DNA of 64,000 bases from Aegilops tauschii subsp. strangulata. Its lineage: Eukaryota; Streptophyta; Magnoliopsida; Poales; Poaceae. The translations under genes were made by a program, and so were the position numbers. The notes beneath the pieces are model-generated. The model was given only the letters and a program-made list of their open reading frames with translations, had not been told where the DNA came from and did no database searches. Shown piece after piece: positions 11,214-22,982 of the stretch (its first letter is position 1; each line of letters begins with the position of its first letter). The stretch is from NCBI RefSeq assembly GCF_002575655.3, contig NC_053038.3:141748885-141812884 (forward strand), given 5' to 3'.

Positions 11214-12639
11214 CCTACAATTACAAGAAAATGACCTGCCACAAATGCAAAAAGCCTAGTCACTACATGGTTGATTGTTCTTAGTGGCCGAAGGAACCAA
11301 AGAATAAGAAGTATAAGGATGATAGTTCTGATGATTCAAAGAAAAAGAAGAAATCTTCAAAGTCCTCATCATTAAAATCTTCAAAGTCTTCATCTCACAA
11401 GTAGAACAGTTCCAGAAAGGCTCAGGCATTCATTGGCAAGGAAATGGACTCTGAAGTTGAATTTGAGGAAAATGAGGAAGATGACGTATCTGAGGAGTCA
11501 GACTCTGGTGTGGCGAGCCTAGCGCTCGCTACTGCTTTCGTCAGCAAGTCCATCTTCAACATTGAGGAACATGGCAACACCAACGCCGCTGACGATGGTG
11601 ACGATGACTACACTCCCACCTATTGCTTCATGGCAAAAGGTGCCAAGGTACTCAAATATCCCTCCTCTAATTCATGTGAAGATGAATCTGATGAAAACCT
11701 CAAACCCAGCTATTCCAAGCTTGCTAATATTGCCACTAAACAACAAAATGCTTTGGAAAGGATTCAAAATTTGCTAGACAAAAGCAATGACCTGTTGGGC
11801 GAGGAATTGAATCAGACTCAAACCCTGACTGATAATATTCAACGGCTATAGTCTAAGTTTGATAGCCTTCAAGGTCGTCATGAAACACTCTTAGCCGATC
11901 ATGAGAAGCTTTCTTATGAATTTCTTCAAAGAAAGCAAGATCTTGAGAAACTAAGGGTGAGTCATGATGATCTTCAAAGGGATAATGATTCTTTGCTTGC
12001 TCAATAGATCAGTTCCGCTCAGGAAGAATTCATTCCACCATGTTTGAAATGCATTGAACGAGAATCTGCCAATTTTTCACCTGAAAGTTCGAATGGTTCT
12101 ATTGCTGCAAATTCTTCAACTGTCGCTGTGGTCACAAATTCCTCATTTGAGGATACCACAAGTGTTACTGACGAAAATGCATGGTTGAAGGAATTGTATG
12201 TGATAGGCATGTACAAAAGACTCAAAGGGCATCAGGCTCTTTGTGATGTGCTTAAAAAGCAGATCCTCAACAGGAACCCTAGAGAAGAGGGCATTGCATT
12301 TGAGAGGAAACTCAATGCTGATGGGTCCTACTGGAAACCTGAGCAGTACCCCAAAACCACATGGGTTGCTGCAAAAGGACATCTCATAGATCCATCCACT
12401 TTATCTGGCTTTACATGTGAATCCTCATATTCATCTGATGAGTCATTTGACTCCAACTATAAACTGTTCAAGAATCAAAATGGTGAGGTATTTGCTAGAT
12501 ATGTTGGAACTAACTACAGGAATGATCCTCCTATGAAGAAAATCTGGGTTCCCAAAAGGTGCCTTGAAAGTCTTCAGGTGAATGTCCTCATGACACCACT
12601 TGTGAAGAATAGGAACCCCAGATCAAACTCTTCATATAG

Positions 12640-12730
12640 ACCAGTCTTCATATGGATCAAAATCCTCACGTGGATCAAATTCCTCAGATGGATCCAAGTC
12701 TTCATATGGATCAAATTCCTCATATGAGCA
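12640..12730 (+). repeat. Minisatellite encoding a Ser/Gly-rich repeat in gag
   Basis: Units of about 18-21 bp with a TCATATGGATCAAATTCC theme repeat about five times. In the gag frame they would encode SSYGSN-like hexapeptides. A frameshift places the longest ORF in another frame here, giving an artefactual WIK-rich tail. Confidence 0.65.
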
Positions 12731-13238
12731 TCACCGTGCTAATGCATCTATTTTGCAGGGAAACTCTAAGAGTCGTGAATATGTGCATTGTTCTTCAAAT
12801 CATTATGTTCATAAGTCCTCGAAGAATTTCTCTACTTATTCATATGCATACTCTAACCCCTTTTCTGTGAAACAAAGTGCACTGGCTTCAATGCCACCAT
12901 TATCTTATGGAGCTCACAAATGATGAACTCTTTGCCACCCCTCCAGATGTGGGTGGTGAAGAAAATGAACTAATCTCTATGCAGGGTCAGGTCTCCAGAC
13001 GAACTTGAACGTCTCAAGAATTAGTTGGAGACCTGAATATGCTTGAAATGACGCAAGCTAATCATGAAGAAATGATTTACTCATTTCTCACGTCCTCATA
13101 GTGCTATATCTGTTGCACTATTTGATGAAATTCTATATGATGAATTTGATGTCATATTCTTCACTCTGAAGTATATGAGTTCGTAAGATGCACTAATTCA
13201 CTTGCATGATGGAACACCCAAAGCTACTGAGTGGGTCC

Positions 13239-14558
13239 TGATACGTCTCCATCATATCTATAATTTTTGATTGTTTCATGCCAATATTATACAACTTTTA
13301 CATATTTTTGGCAACTTTTTATATGATTTATTGGACTAACCTATTGATCCAGTGCCCAGTGCCAGTTCAACTTTTCTGCATGTTTTTTGTATCGCAGAGT
13401 ATACATATCAAACGAAGTCCAAATGCAATAAAATTTCACGGAGAATTATTTTGGAATATATGTGATTCTTGGGAGTTGGAATCACCGCAAACGGAGGCCC
13501 GAGGTGGGCACAACCCACCAGGGCGTAGTCCCGGAGCCAGGCGTGGCGTGGTGGGTTGTGCCCACCTCGTACGTCAATTGGATGCTCTTCTCCCATCTAG
13601 GGGGGAGGCCAAGGAAGAAGTAGAAGTACGGGGGTTCTCTCCCCCTCGCTTCCGGTGGCAGCGGAGTGCCGTCGGGGCAACGATCGGGACGGTGATCTAC
13701 ATCAACAATCTTGCTACTGTCAACACCAACTTTCTCCCCCTCCATGCAGCGGTGTAACACCTCTTCCCCCCGCTGTAATCTCTACTTAAACATGGTGCTC
13801 AACTCCATCTATTATTTCCCAATGATCTATGGTTATCCTATGATGTTTGAGTAGATCCGTTTTGTCCTGTGGGTTAATCGTGATCTTGGTTGGTATGATT
13901 GTATATTTTATTTATGGTGCTGTCCTACGGTGCCCTCCATCTCATGCAAACGTGAGGGGCCCCCGTTGAAGGGTGTTGCAATATGTTCATGGTTCGCTTA
14001 TGGTGGTTTGCGAGAGTGACAGAAACTTAAACCCGAGTAGGTGGGGTATGACGTATGGGAATAAAGAGGACTTGATACTTAATGTTATGGTTGGGTTTCA
14101 CGACCTCAATGATCTTTAGTAGTTGCGGATGCTTGCTAGGGATCCAATCATAAGTGCATATGATCCAAGTAGAGAAAGTATGTTAGCTGATGCCTCTCCC
14201 TCATATAGAATTACAAGAATGATTACCGGTACTTGTTATCGATTTCCTAGGGACAAATAACTTTCTTGTTGACAAAATCTCTCCACTAAAACTAACTTAG
14301 TTGTGTCTTTATCTAAACAGCCCCTAGATTTTATTTACGTGCTCTTTATTATCTTGCAAACCTATCCTATCACACCTACAAAGTACTTCTAGTTTCATAC
14401 TTGTTCTAGGTAAAGCGAACGCCAAGCGTGCGTAGAGTTGTATCGGTGGTCGATAGAACTCGAGGGAATATTTGCTCGAACTTTAGCTCCTCGTTGGGTT
14501 CGACACTCTTACTTATCGAAAGAGGCTACAATTGATCCCCTATACTTGTGGGTTATCA
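13239..14558 (+). mobile_element. Angela-type solo LTR, 1320 bp, TSD GGTCC
   Basis: It starts TGATACGTCTCCATCATATC and ends TATACTTGTGGGTTATCA, the terminal signature of Triticeae BARE-1/WIS/Angela LTRs. GGTCC is present on both sides (13234-13238 and 14559-14563), so the insertion boundary is exact. No PBS, internal domain or second LTR is present, hence a solo LTR formed by LTR-LTR recombination. It is somewhat shorter than I recall for the family (about 1.6-1.8 kb), suggesting internal deletions. Confidence 0.93.
13500..13569. repeat. Perfect 21-bp hairpin inside the Angela LTR
   Basis: CGAGGTGGGCACAACCCACC at 13500-13519 (plus one further base) is matched perfectly by its reverse complement at 13549-13569, with a 28-base loop. 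GC-rich palindromes at this place are, from memory, usual in Angela-type LTRs, but the arms here are unusually intact. Confidence 0.85.
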
Positions 14559-14753
14559 GGTCCTAGACCGTGGATGTACAAATCGCATGACTGGTGACAA
14601 GAACTTACTGATGGACTCTGTTTTATCTCCATCGGATCTGAAGCATATCACCTACGCTGACAAAGGCAAAAGCAAGGTATTGGGTCTAGGTAGGGTTGCA
14701 ATCACAAAGGATCGACACATGGACAAAGTCATGCTTGTCGAGTCCCTCATATT

Positions 14754-17700
14754 TGTGATGCCCTCGATTCAATGATACACTAATCATACACGCAAATGTG
14801 TACGATCAAGATCAAGGACTCACGGGAAGATATCACAACACAACTCTAGACACAAATTAAAAAATAATACAAGCTTTATATTACAAGCCAGGGGCCTCGA
14901 GGGCTCGAATACATAAGCTCGAATACACAAGAGTCAGGCAACATTATCTGAGTACAGACATGAGACAAGTTTGCCTTAAGAAGGCTAGCACAAAAGCAAC
15001 AATGATCGAAAAGGCAAGGCCTCCTGCCTGGGAGCCTCCTAACTACTCTTGGTCGTCGGCGGCCTCCACGTAGTAGTAGGCACCCTCGGCGTAGTAGTAG
15101 TCGTCGGTGGTGTCGTCTAGATCCTGGGCTCCACCATCTGGTTGCGACATCCGAGAAGAATGGAAAAAGGGGGGAAAAGGAAGCAAGCAACCGTGAGTAC
15201 TCATCCGAACTACTCAGCAAGCAAGGATCTACACTACATATGCAACATTATCAAAGGAAGGCGGTAGATGTGGACTGGGCTGCAGAAATGCCACAATAAG
15301 AGGGGGAGAAGCTAGTCCTATCGAAGACTAGCATCTTCTGGAAACCACCATCTTGTAGCAACAGGAGGGAGTAGAGTAGTATAACATAAGTACATTTATG
15401 TTGTTGTATCAACGCTCCGGGATCCTTTCTCGACTCCTGAAGCAACATATCCAAAACATGCCTCAGCATCCAGTTCTAGTTGTATCGATCGGGATACAAC
15501 TCCGAGTGTCCGTTACCGTAGGACAGGCTATCGATAGATGTTTTCTTCCCTGCAGGGGTGCACCAACTGACCCACCACGCTCGATTAACTCCGGCCGGAC
15601 ACACTTTACTGGGTCATGCCCGGCCTCGGCCAAACAATACGCCACAACCCGACCTAGGCTTAATAGAGAGGTCAGCACGCCGGACTAAACCTATGCCCCC
15701 AGGGGTCATGGGCCATCGCCCCGGGAACTCCTGCATGTTGCGAGGGCGGCCGGTGAGCAGACCTAGCTACCTCCCCCAAAAAGGCAGGTGCTTACGCAGT
15801 CCAACCCGGCGCGCGCCGCTCAGTCACTGACGTCTATTAAGCTTCGGCTGATGCATACGACGCAAAACGCCCATACTATGCCCACGTGATGGTTAGTGCT
15901 ATCAGGCCCGAGGCCCCTCGGATCAAATATCCAAATCGTACTGGATTAGGAACGCGCGGTAACAAGCAGAGACTCACGAAAGATGTGACCCCGTTGCCCC
16001 GTCTCGAGGACTTGCGGCAAGGGCTAAGAATGCCCGGCCATGCCTCATAATTATCTCGCGGGCACCCTCCAGGTCAACCCGACTCCTCATCACTTGCAAA
16101 TATGCTCGCGCGGGTACCCCTCAGGGCCGACCCATCTTTGGTAACAGGGTTCAGTGTAAAGTCATAGTAACCATAGTAACCGTGTGTTTAACACCAAGAG
16201 GAAAACCTGAGGAATCACCCTTGACAGATTCCACTCGATGTAATCATCAAGGTGAACGTAAGAGGATCGACTCTCGAGGTTCACACTTGAGGGGTTGCAC
16301 GACAGAGTCGTATCGGAAGTGGCTAAGGCGAAATCACCCTCGATGACCACGACCGAATAGCTACACTACAGGGTTAGCATCAGAAGTGCTGATGAGGTCT
16401 CACCCTCGGCACTCGATAGTAACCCAGTAGTGTCGAGCAACTAAGGGGAAAGTGATGTGCGGTGCCGGGGCCTGGTCTTCGATCCCGTTGATCGGGTCTT
16501 CGATGATGAAGCAGGGGCAACTAGGACAAGGTGGGGGTCACTGATGGATCACTAACCAATCTATACTAAGTAGTTTAGGATAAGCAGGTAGGTAACAATA
16601 AGCAGGTTACAAAAGCAGGCTATGCATCAGAATAGGAGCAAACAATTATAGTAGCAAAATCTAATGCAAGCATGAGAGAAAGGAAATGGGCGATATCGGG
16701 ATGATCAAAGGGGGGGGGGCTTGCCTGGAAGCTCTGCTGAAAAGGAAGAAGTGTCGTCGTTGATGTAGTCGATCACAGGGGCAGCATCGGTCTCGGGGTC
16801 TATCGGAGGGAACAGGGGGAAGAAACAGTAAACACAGAGCGAACAAGGTTTCACAAGGCATAATATGGCAATACGCAGTGCTAGGAGTGTTCTAACGTAA
16901 TACTGCACGATATAGGTGAAGGGGGAATTCAACCGGGAAGGTATTCCCGGTTCTGGACCTGTGTCAGACGGATGACCGGAGGGGGAATGTTCCATGTTCA
17001 GATAGTTAGAGGCATCTGACAGGTAAACGGACCGCGCATTCGGATTCGTCCCGTCGTTCTGAGCAACTTTCATGTATTAAACTTTTTCATCCGAGTTACA
17101 GATTATTTTACATGAATTCCTGAAGTTTAAGCAATATCCTAGATTTATTATTAAACTAAAATAGGGTTATTGCACCAGCATGACGTCATCATGACATCAT
17201 CAGTCAGCTGAGTTGACCATGGTCAACCCTGACGTGTGGGGCCCGTCAGTGCCCAGTCAGCAGTACAGTCAGTGTTGACTGGGTCAATGTTGACCAGTCA
17301 ACACGGTCAATGGGGTCCATCTGTCAGTGTCCATATTTTAAAAGGGGTGTGTTTAAATTAAGCTAACTAGGAGTGGGGCCCCACTGTCATAGAGTCCTCT
17401 GACTAACTAATTAACTAATTAGGCAAAATTAATTAAGTTAATTAACTGTCTAATTAATTAATTAATTAATTATTAGTATTGTTTTCGTTTTTTAGGGCGT
17501 GAGCCCGCGTGGTCAGTGGCCCATGGCCTAAGCGGGTCCTGGGCGACGCGGGGCGGGCGAACGGGCGCTACCACGGGCGCCCGATGGGGTGAGCCCGGGC
17601 GCTGGCCGTGGCGATGCGCCGGCGTGGGTGGGGGGGCGTAGCGGGCAGAGCCGGCGAGGTCCTGGCGGAGCGGCGCGGCTGAGCGCAGCGGCGGCGGAGC

Positions 17701-18899
17701 AGCGTAGCAGCAACAGCAGAAGGCAGGCGAGGAGCGACGCGGGGGAAGGAGCAGCGAGCGCGCGTGGGCGGCTGGAGTGGGCGGCGAGGGGCAGCGGCGG
17801 CAGCAGGCGGGCTGCGCCTGCGGCGTGCTGGGGCGGCGCGGACGGAGGTGGGACCGGGCACGGGGCAACGCACGCGGCCGAGGCGGTCGCGACCTGGCGA
17901 GGCCGGGCGCGGCCATGGTGGCCAATGGCGCGCGCGGCCACCTACGACGACGAAGACGAGGGGGAAGGGGGAATGGGGAGGGGCTCACAGTGGAGCGTAG
18001 GGGGGCGGCAGTGGGCTCGGGGAGTGCGGGGGCGGTCCGGCAATGTCGAGGGCGCCGACGTCGGGGACGTTGGGGTCGGCGAGGGAGAGACGATTGAGCG
18101 GCACCAACGAGGTGGCGGAGCACGGCGACAACGAGGCGGCGTCGGGGATGGGTGCCGGCGTCAGAGGCGCAAGGTCGCGCATGATCGGGCCCCTCCCCGG
18201 TCCAGTCGAGTGGGGGGCGCCTGGGAGGAGGCAGGGGGTAGCGTTCGACGGGGCCGAGGCAACTGCCCCGATCCAGATCCGATCGGGGGGAGGAGCGAGA
18301 GAAACGTGGGGGGGAGTGGGGTTGGTCGTTAGGGTTTGGGTCAAGGGGGTGGCCTTTTAGGCTAGAGAGGGGGCGGTTGGGCCGTCCGGTTGGCTAGCTG
18401 GGCAGGATGGCCCAGCGCGGGGGAGGGGGTTTTCTTTGTTTTAATTTTTATAACTTGCCTTTAACTTTTCTGTTTATTAAATTTAGCCATAGCTTTGTAT
18501 TTTCTTTTAGTAATAAATGATTTTTGTTTTGAACAAAATTTGGCACATAACTCTAACACAATATAATTAGATGGAAACAAAAGTATGGAGTGAAAAGGAG
18601 ATGTCTAACCATTTATAGAAATTGAAAAGACCAATTTTAAATGCTGCTGGACCACTAAATAATTTCCAGGGGCACTCTGGGAATCCAAAAGAGGTTGTTT
18701 CCAACATGACAAATATCCAGGGATTATTTGCCACACCTTGAACATTTTTATTTTGAAGTTTGACAAATTTGAATTTTGACTTTAGATTGGATTTGAATTT
18801 GAATGGTGATTTGGATCAAGTTTAGGTTAGCAACAGTAACATGATGACATGGCACCATTAATAGGGGATTACTGTAGCATGACACTAGGGGGTGTTACA
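14754..18899 (-). mobile_element. Large solo LTR (4146 bp), unassigned family
   Basis: The inserted segment opens TGTGATGCCCTCGATTCAAT and closes CTAGGGGGTGTTACA. On the minus strand it therefore starts TGTAACACCCCC, a common start of Triticeae Gypsy LTRs. Flanks are ATATT (14749-14753) and GGATT (18900-18904), an imperfect 5-bp duplication. Removing the segment rejoins the Copia reading VESL|GFNLMSVSML. No gag, pol or second LTR is inside, so it is best read as a very long solo LTR. It holds a TTAA-rich tract (17400-17475) and a very GC-rich block (17480-18360). Confidence 0.75.
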
Positions 18900-20265
18900 G
18901 GATTCAACCTCATGTCTGTCTCAATGCTTTGTGATCTTGATATGGTTCTCATCTTTGGCAAATATTGTTGCATAGTACTCATGGAATCCAACAATTCCAA
19001 TGTCTTCAAAGGCTTTAGGAGAGGAGACTTGTATATTGTTGATTTCTCTGCAGGACCATAGCCTGCCACATGTCTACTTGCAAAAGCTTCAGAAGGCTGG
19101 CTATGGCATCGTCGACTCGGTCATGCTGGCATGAGGAACTTGCACACGGTTGTGAATAAAAAGCACGTCATTGGCATCGAGGGTGTCAAATTCCTTAAAG
19201 ATCATCTTTGCGGGGTTTGTGAGGCTGGAAAGATGACCAGATCTAAGCATCCCTCAAAGACTATCATTACTACCACTCGTCCAATTGAATTGCTTCACAT
19301 GGACCTCTTTGGCCCTACTCATTATGCCACACTGACAAATGCAACATCTCTATATGGTTTTGTTATTATTGATGATTATTCTCGTTACACCTTGGGTGCA
19401 TATCATTATGTAAAAGACTGAAGTGCAGGAAGTCTTCAAACGATTTTCCTCAAGGGCCTTGATGAATTTCGGTGTGAAGATCAAGCATATCAGGAGTGAC
19501 AAAGGGACCGAGTTCAAGAATACTAGTCTTGATGACTATCTTGATGAACTCGGTATTACTCAGAGTTATCTACCACATACACTCCTTAGCAGAATGGCGT
19601 CGTGGAGCGCAAGAACATGACTCTTGTTGAGATGGCTCACATTATGCTTGATGAATACAAGACGTCTATTCACTTCTGGCCTGAGGCTATTGATACTGCA
19701 TGCCACATCATCAACAAGGTATATCTTCACAAATTCTTCAAGAAGACCTCATATGAACTCTCACTGACAAGAAAAACCAATGTGAGTTATTTCAAAGTCT
19801 TCGGTGCTAAATGTTGGATTAGGGATCCTCATCACAACTCTAAATTTGCACCGAAAGCACATGAGGGTTTTATACTTGGTTAGGAAAAGGACTCGCACAC
19901 CTACATAGTCTTCAACACCTATCACAACAAGGTTGTTGAAACTATAGATGTGCGGTTCGATGAAACTAATGGCTCGCAAAGAGAGCACCTACCTCCTGTG
20001 CTAGATGAAATGTCTCCTGAGGAATCCATCAAGTTCAAGGCTACTGAGGATGTCATACCCACTGAAGAATCTGCTAAAGAAGTGATTCCAGGCCGTGAAG
20101 AAAATCATGTTGGTGCATCTGAAGAAAATGTCGCCGAAGAAAATGCTCAACCTAATGAAAGTCGTCAACCTGCTTATCCTCGCGTTGCAAATGAAGTGTA
20201 GATTGAGAAAATCATCGACGACATCAATGCACCAGGTCCTCTCACGTGCTCAAAAGCTTCACATT
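18900..20265 (+). pseudogene. Copia integrase region relic
   Basis: After the second solo LTR the pol reading resumes with GFNLMSVSMLCDLDM. A GAG-pre-integrase HHCC-type segment follows (HRRLGHAG near 19110, then LCGVCEAGK). The integrase core has its three acidic positions in order: LHMDLFGP (about 19296), IRSDKGTEF (about 19490) and VVERKN (about 19600). The chain is broken by a frame change near 19420, a frameshift before 19600, a TAG near 19881 and a TAG near 20199. A last frameshift near 20260 leads into the RT frame. Integrase would insert the cDNA; this copy cannot. Confidence 0.85.
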
Positions 20266-21830
20266 TGTGGGCACTTCGCTTTTGTCTCTATTACAGAGCC
20301 CACCAAAGTTGATGAGGCATTTCTGGAGCCTGAGTGGATTCAAGCTATGCAAGAGGAACTACATCAATTCGCGCTCAACAATGTGTGGGAACTTGTCAAG
20401 CGACCAGACCCTCGCAAGCACAATATCATCGATACCAAGTGGATCTATCGCAACAAGCAAGACGAAAATGGCCTAGTGGTGAGGAACAAGGCTCGTCTTG
20501 TAGTTCAAGGCTACACACAGGTTGAAGGAATTGATTTCGATGAAACTTTTGCACCTGTTGCTAGACTTGAGGCTATTCTCATATTGCTTGCTTATGCTAA
20601 CCATCATAATATCATCTTATATCAAATGGATGTGAAAAGTGCATTCCTCGATGTTAAGCTTGAGGAAGAAGTATATGTTGCTCAACCCCCAGGTTTTGAT
20701 GATCCTAAGCATCCTGACAAAGTCTTCAGACTCAACAAGGCCCTCTATGGCCTCAAGCGGGCCCCTCGGGCGTGGTATGATACGCTGAAGGAATTCCTCA
20801 TGAAGAAAGGCTTCAAACCCGGTTCACTTGACCCAACTCTTTTCACCAAAAGTTACGATGATGAATTATTCGTGTGCCAAATATATGTAGATGATATTAT
20901 CTTTGGCTGTACTAACCAACATTACAATGACGAATTTGCCTATATGACGAGTGAGGAATATCAAATATCTATGATGGGAGAATTGAAATTCTTCTTAGGT
21001 CTCCAAATTTGTCAACAACGCAACGGCATCTTCATATCTCAAGGGAAATACCTCAAAGATGTACTGAGGAAATTCGGCATGCAAGATTGCAAAGCCGTCA
21101 AAATCCCTATGCCCACTAATGGCCATCTATGCACCGATGAAAATGGTAAAGACTTCGATCAAAAGGTATACCGCTCCATGATTGGCTCTTTATTGTATCT
21201 ATGTGCATCTGGGCCAAATATTATGCTTAGTGTTTGCATGTGTGCCCGTTTTCAAGATACACCAAAGGAATCACACCATAAGGCTGTGAAACATATTCTT
21301 CCATATCTAGCTCACACTACAATACTTGGATTATGGTATCCCAATTGCTCAGCCTTTGATCTCATTGGATATTCTGACTCTGATTATGCTGGTGATCGAG
21401 TGGATCGCAAGTCAACATCAGGCACATGCCATTTTCTCAGACGATCCTTAGTATGTTGGTCCTCAAAGAAGCAGAACTGTGTATCACTCTCTACTACTGA
21501 AGCTGAGTGCATTGCTGCTGGTTCTTGCTGTGCTTAATTGCTGTGGATGAAGCAAACCCTCAAGGACTATGGCATCAATATGAAGAATGTGCTAGTCTAC
21601 TTCGATAACGAGAGTTCCATCAAGATTGCTCACAACCCAGTTCAGCACTCGAAGACTAAGCAAATCTAGATTCGTCATCATTTTCCTCAAGATCATGTGT
21701 TGAAGGGCGACATCTTCATCGACCAGGTGAAGACTGAAGAAAGCGAGCAGATATCTTCACAAAGCCCTTGGATGAGAAGAGATTTTGCAAGTTGCGGTGT
21801 GAGCTAAATATCTTAGAATCTTCGAATGTT
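20266..21830 (+). pseudogene. Copia reverse transcriptase / RNase H relic
   Basis: This is the longest open frame of the element, about 420 codons of real pol up to a TAA at 21535. It carries the Copia-type RT (RVT_2) landmarks [32 protein letters not shown] (first catalytic Asp), [14 protein letters not shown] and the YVDD catalytic box at 20884-20895. RNase H landmarks follow: [19 protein letters not shown] and STTEAEC. After the TAA, which replaces a codon inside RNase H, the frame continues LLWMKQTLKDYG and decays by 21830. It is recognisable in full but inactive. Confidence 0.9.
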
Positions 21831-22054
21831 CTTTGAAAGGACACGCATCCTAACACTTATGCAAAATTGATGACTTAGATGTGCAACACATGAGGTAACG
21901 TTTTCCTTCAATCAATGAAGACTAACCGTCTAGGTGTAAAGAAATTAATGAAGAATTTGATTCTCAGAGCCCTATGACAATTGTACATAGTGTCTGGAAT
22001 CATCATTCTTATACGGCGGGTCACGCCACCAACAAAATTTGAAAATCTTCAAAA

Positions 22055-22225
22055 TTGAGTTTTTTCTTCATTTTGCAAATTCTTCAAATTTTCGAATTCT
22101 TCAACTTTTCAAAGTCTTCAAATTTTCAACTGATGTTCTTCATTGACTATATATATATATATATATATATATAAGTTGAAGAATTCGAAAATTTTAAGAA
22201 TTTGCAAAGTGAAGAAAAAACTCAA
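22055..22225. repeat. Long hairpin (53-bp arms) around a TA microsatellite
   Basis: The left arm 22055-22107 and right arm 22173-22225 are near-perfect inverted repeats (for example CTTCAAATTTTCGAATTC against GAATTCGAAAATTTTAAG). The 65-base loop contains a run of about 26 alternating T and A. It lies in the non-coding part between pol and the third ORF. Confidence 0.9.
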
Positions 22226-22336
22226 TTTGCAAAATGAGCATAATTTTCTACAATAGCTTGCCACAGAACTAGTTAAGGGTTTCAACGGTGCAAGTATTCT
22301 CAAAAATCGTGAAAAAATACTGAAACATCACATCTA

Positions 22337-22514
22337 TAATATAACAAGATCCAATGGAGGGATTATGAAAATACGACTGTATGTGTTCTGGACAAAAAAA
22401 CAAATAGTTCAGTATATATTTATGTCGCAGTGAGCTGAAATGCTTGTTATTTTTGTCGAGGACACATAAATGCATATTTTCACAATCCCTCCGTTAGATC
22501 ATCTTATTACATTA
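22337..22514. repeat. Foldback (MITE-like) element, about 178 bp
   Basis: The two halves fold back on each other with mismatches: CAATGGAGGGATTATGAAAA pairs with TTTTCACAATCCCTCCGTTA, and TGTTCTGGACAAAAA pairs with TTTTTGTCGAGGACA. The central loop lies around 22412-22430. No clear target duplication is seen. It is either a MITE inserted in the Copia 3' region or a palindrome native to the family. Confidence 0.7.
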
Positions 22515-22973
22515 GAGTGATGCTCCCATATTTATTTCATATTTTTTGATAACTTTTAAACATACCTATATATATATATGAGTTTTCAATGTACTCAACA
22601 ACATTCATTTATTGCTATTTCTTCAAGATGATTTTCGTCTAAGTGAATGTGATCGGACCCGTTCCCCATCTATGGTAAAGTCAACCCAGTCTGTTCGCAA
22701 ATTCTTCATGTGCGGTCTATTTGAAACTCGTTCAAAGTCTTCATTGTGTCCTTGACAGCTGAAGAATTTGCGAACGAAACATTAAAAATTTCATATCTGA
22801 ATTTTTGGTTGTTTCCGCTCAAACCGTTCCGCTTCCCACAATGGATTAAACTAATCACCCATGATCCCCCATGATCTCCACCTCTCTGTATGTGGGTGAC
22901 ACATGTCATTAGGATAGCAAGGGTCAGGGGCATGTTCGTCCAAAATCTTCGGACGAGCAGTTTTTCACTGCGG

Positions 22974-22982
22974 CTATAAATA
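22974..22982 (+). promoter_or_regulatory. Possible internal promoter TATA box upstream of ORF3
   Basis: CTATAAATA is followed by a C/T-rich leader (CTCCTCACCCTCCTCATACT) like a plant 5' UTR, then a GC-rich tract and, 0.5 kb later, the third ORF of the Copia element. This suggests ORF3 may have had its own promoter, but only the motif and composition support it. Confidence 0.4.

Larger units (their letters stand above)
10285..13238 (+). pseudogene. Copia gag relic with CCHC zinc knuckle
   Basis: An ATG at 10285 opens an 80-codon piece beginning MSTASIIKVSAGCPTFDG with a YPYWKNNMRMHLEA motif, typical of Copia Gag N-termini. It ends at a TAG near 10525. The frame can be followed through further stops to a CCHC knuckle (CHKCKKPSHYMVDC, 11237-11279), then a Lys/Ser-rich stretch, an acidic stretch (11444-11851) and a coiled-coil-like segment (11700-12000). 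A peptide block around SHGRSRALKAKAI is present three times. The Gag of Sireviruses is often long, as here. It is non-functional because of multiple stops. Confidence 0.8.
13222..14753 (+). pseudogene. Copia aspartic protease segment, split by a solo LTR
   Basis: The codons for TEW at 13222-13238 continue after the solo LTR at 14564 with VLDRGCTNRMTG. This is the active-site region of Copia protease, where the catalytic triplet is normally D-S-G or D-T-G. Here it reads DRG, so the Ser/Thr has been lost in addition to the insertion. The segment runs on to VMLVESL at about 14745 and is then broken by the second solo LTR. It would have cleaved the Gag-Pol polyprotein. Confidence 0.8.

Noticed and set aside
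17473..18344. Long overlapping ORFs on both strands (up to about 250 codons)
   Set aside because: All lie in the GC-rich block of the solo LTR, are Arg/Gly/Pro/Ala-rich in every frame and show no domain. Stop codons are rare there because of composition.
20095..20265. N-terminal part of the 480-codon RT ORF
   Set aside because: This stretch is out of the pol frame (basic, Lys/Leu-rich). The real polypeptide comes from the other frame, with a frameshift near 20260.
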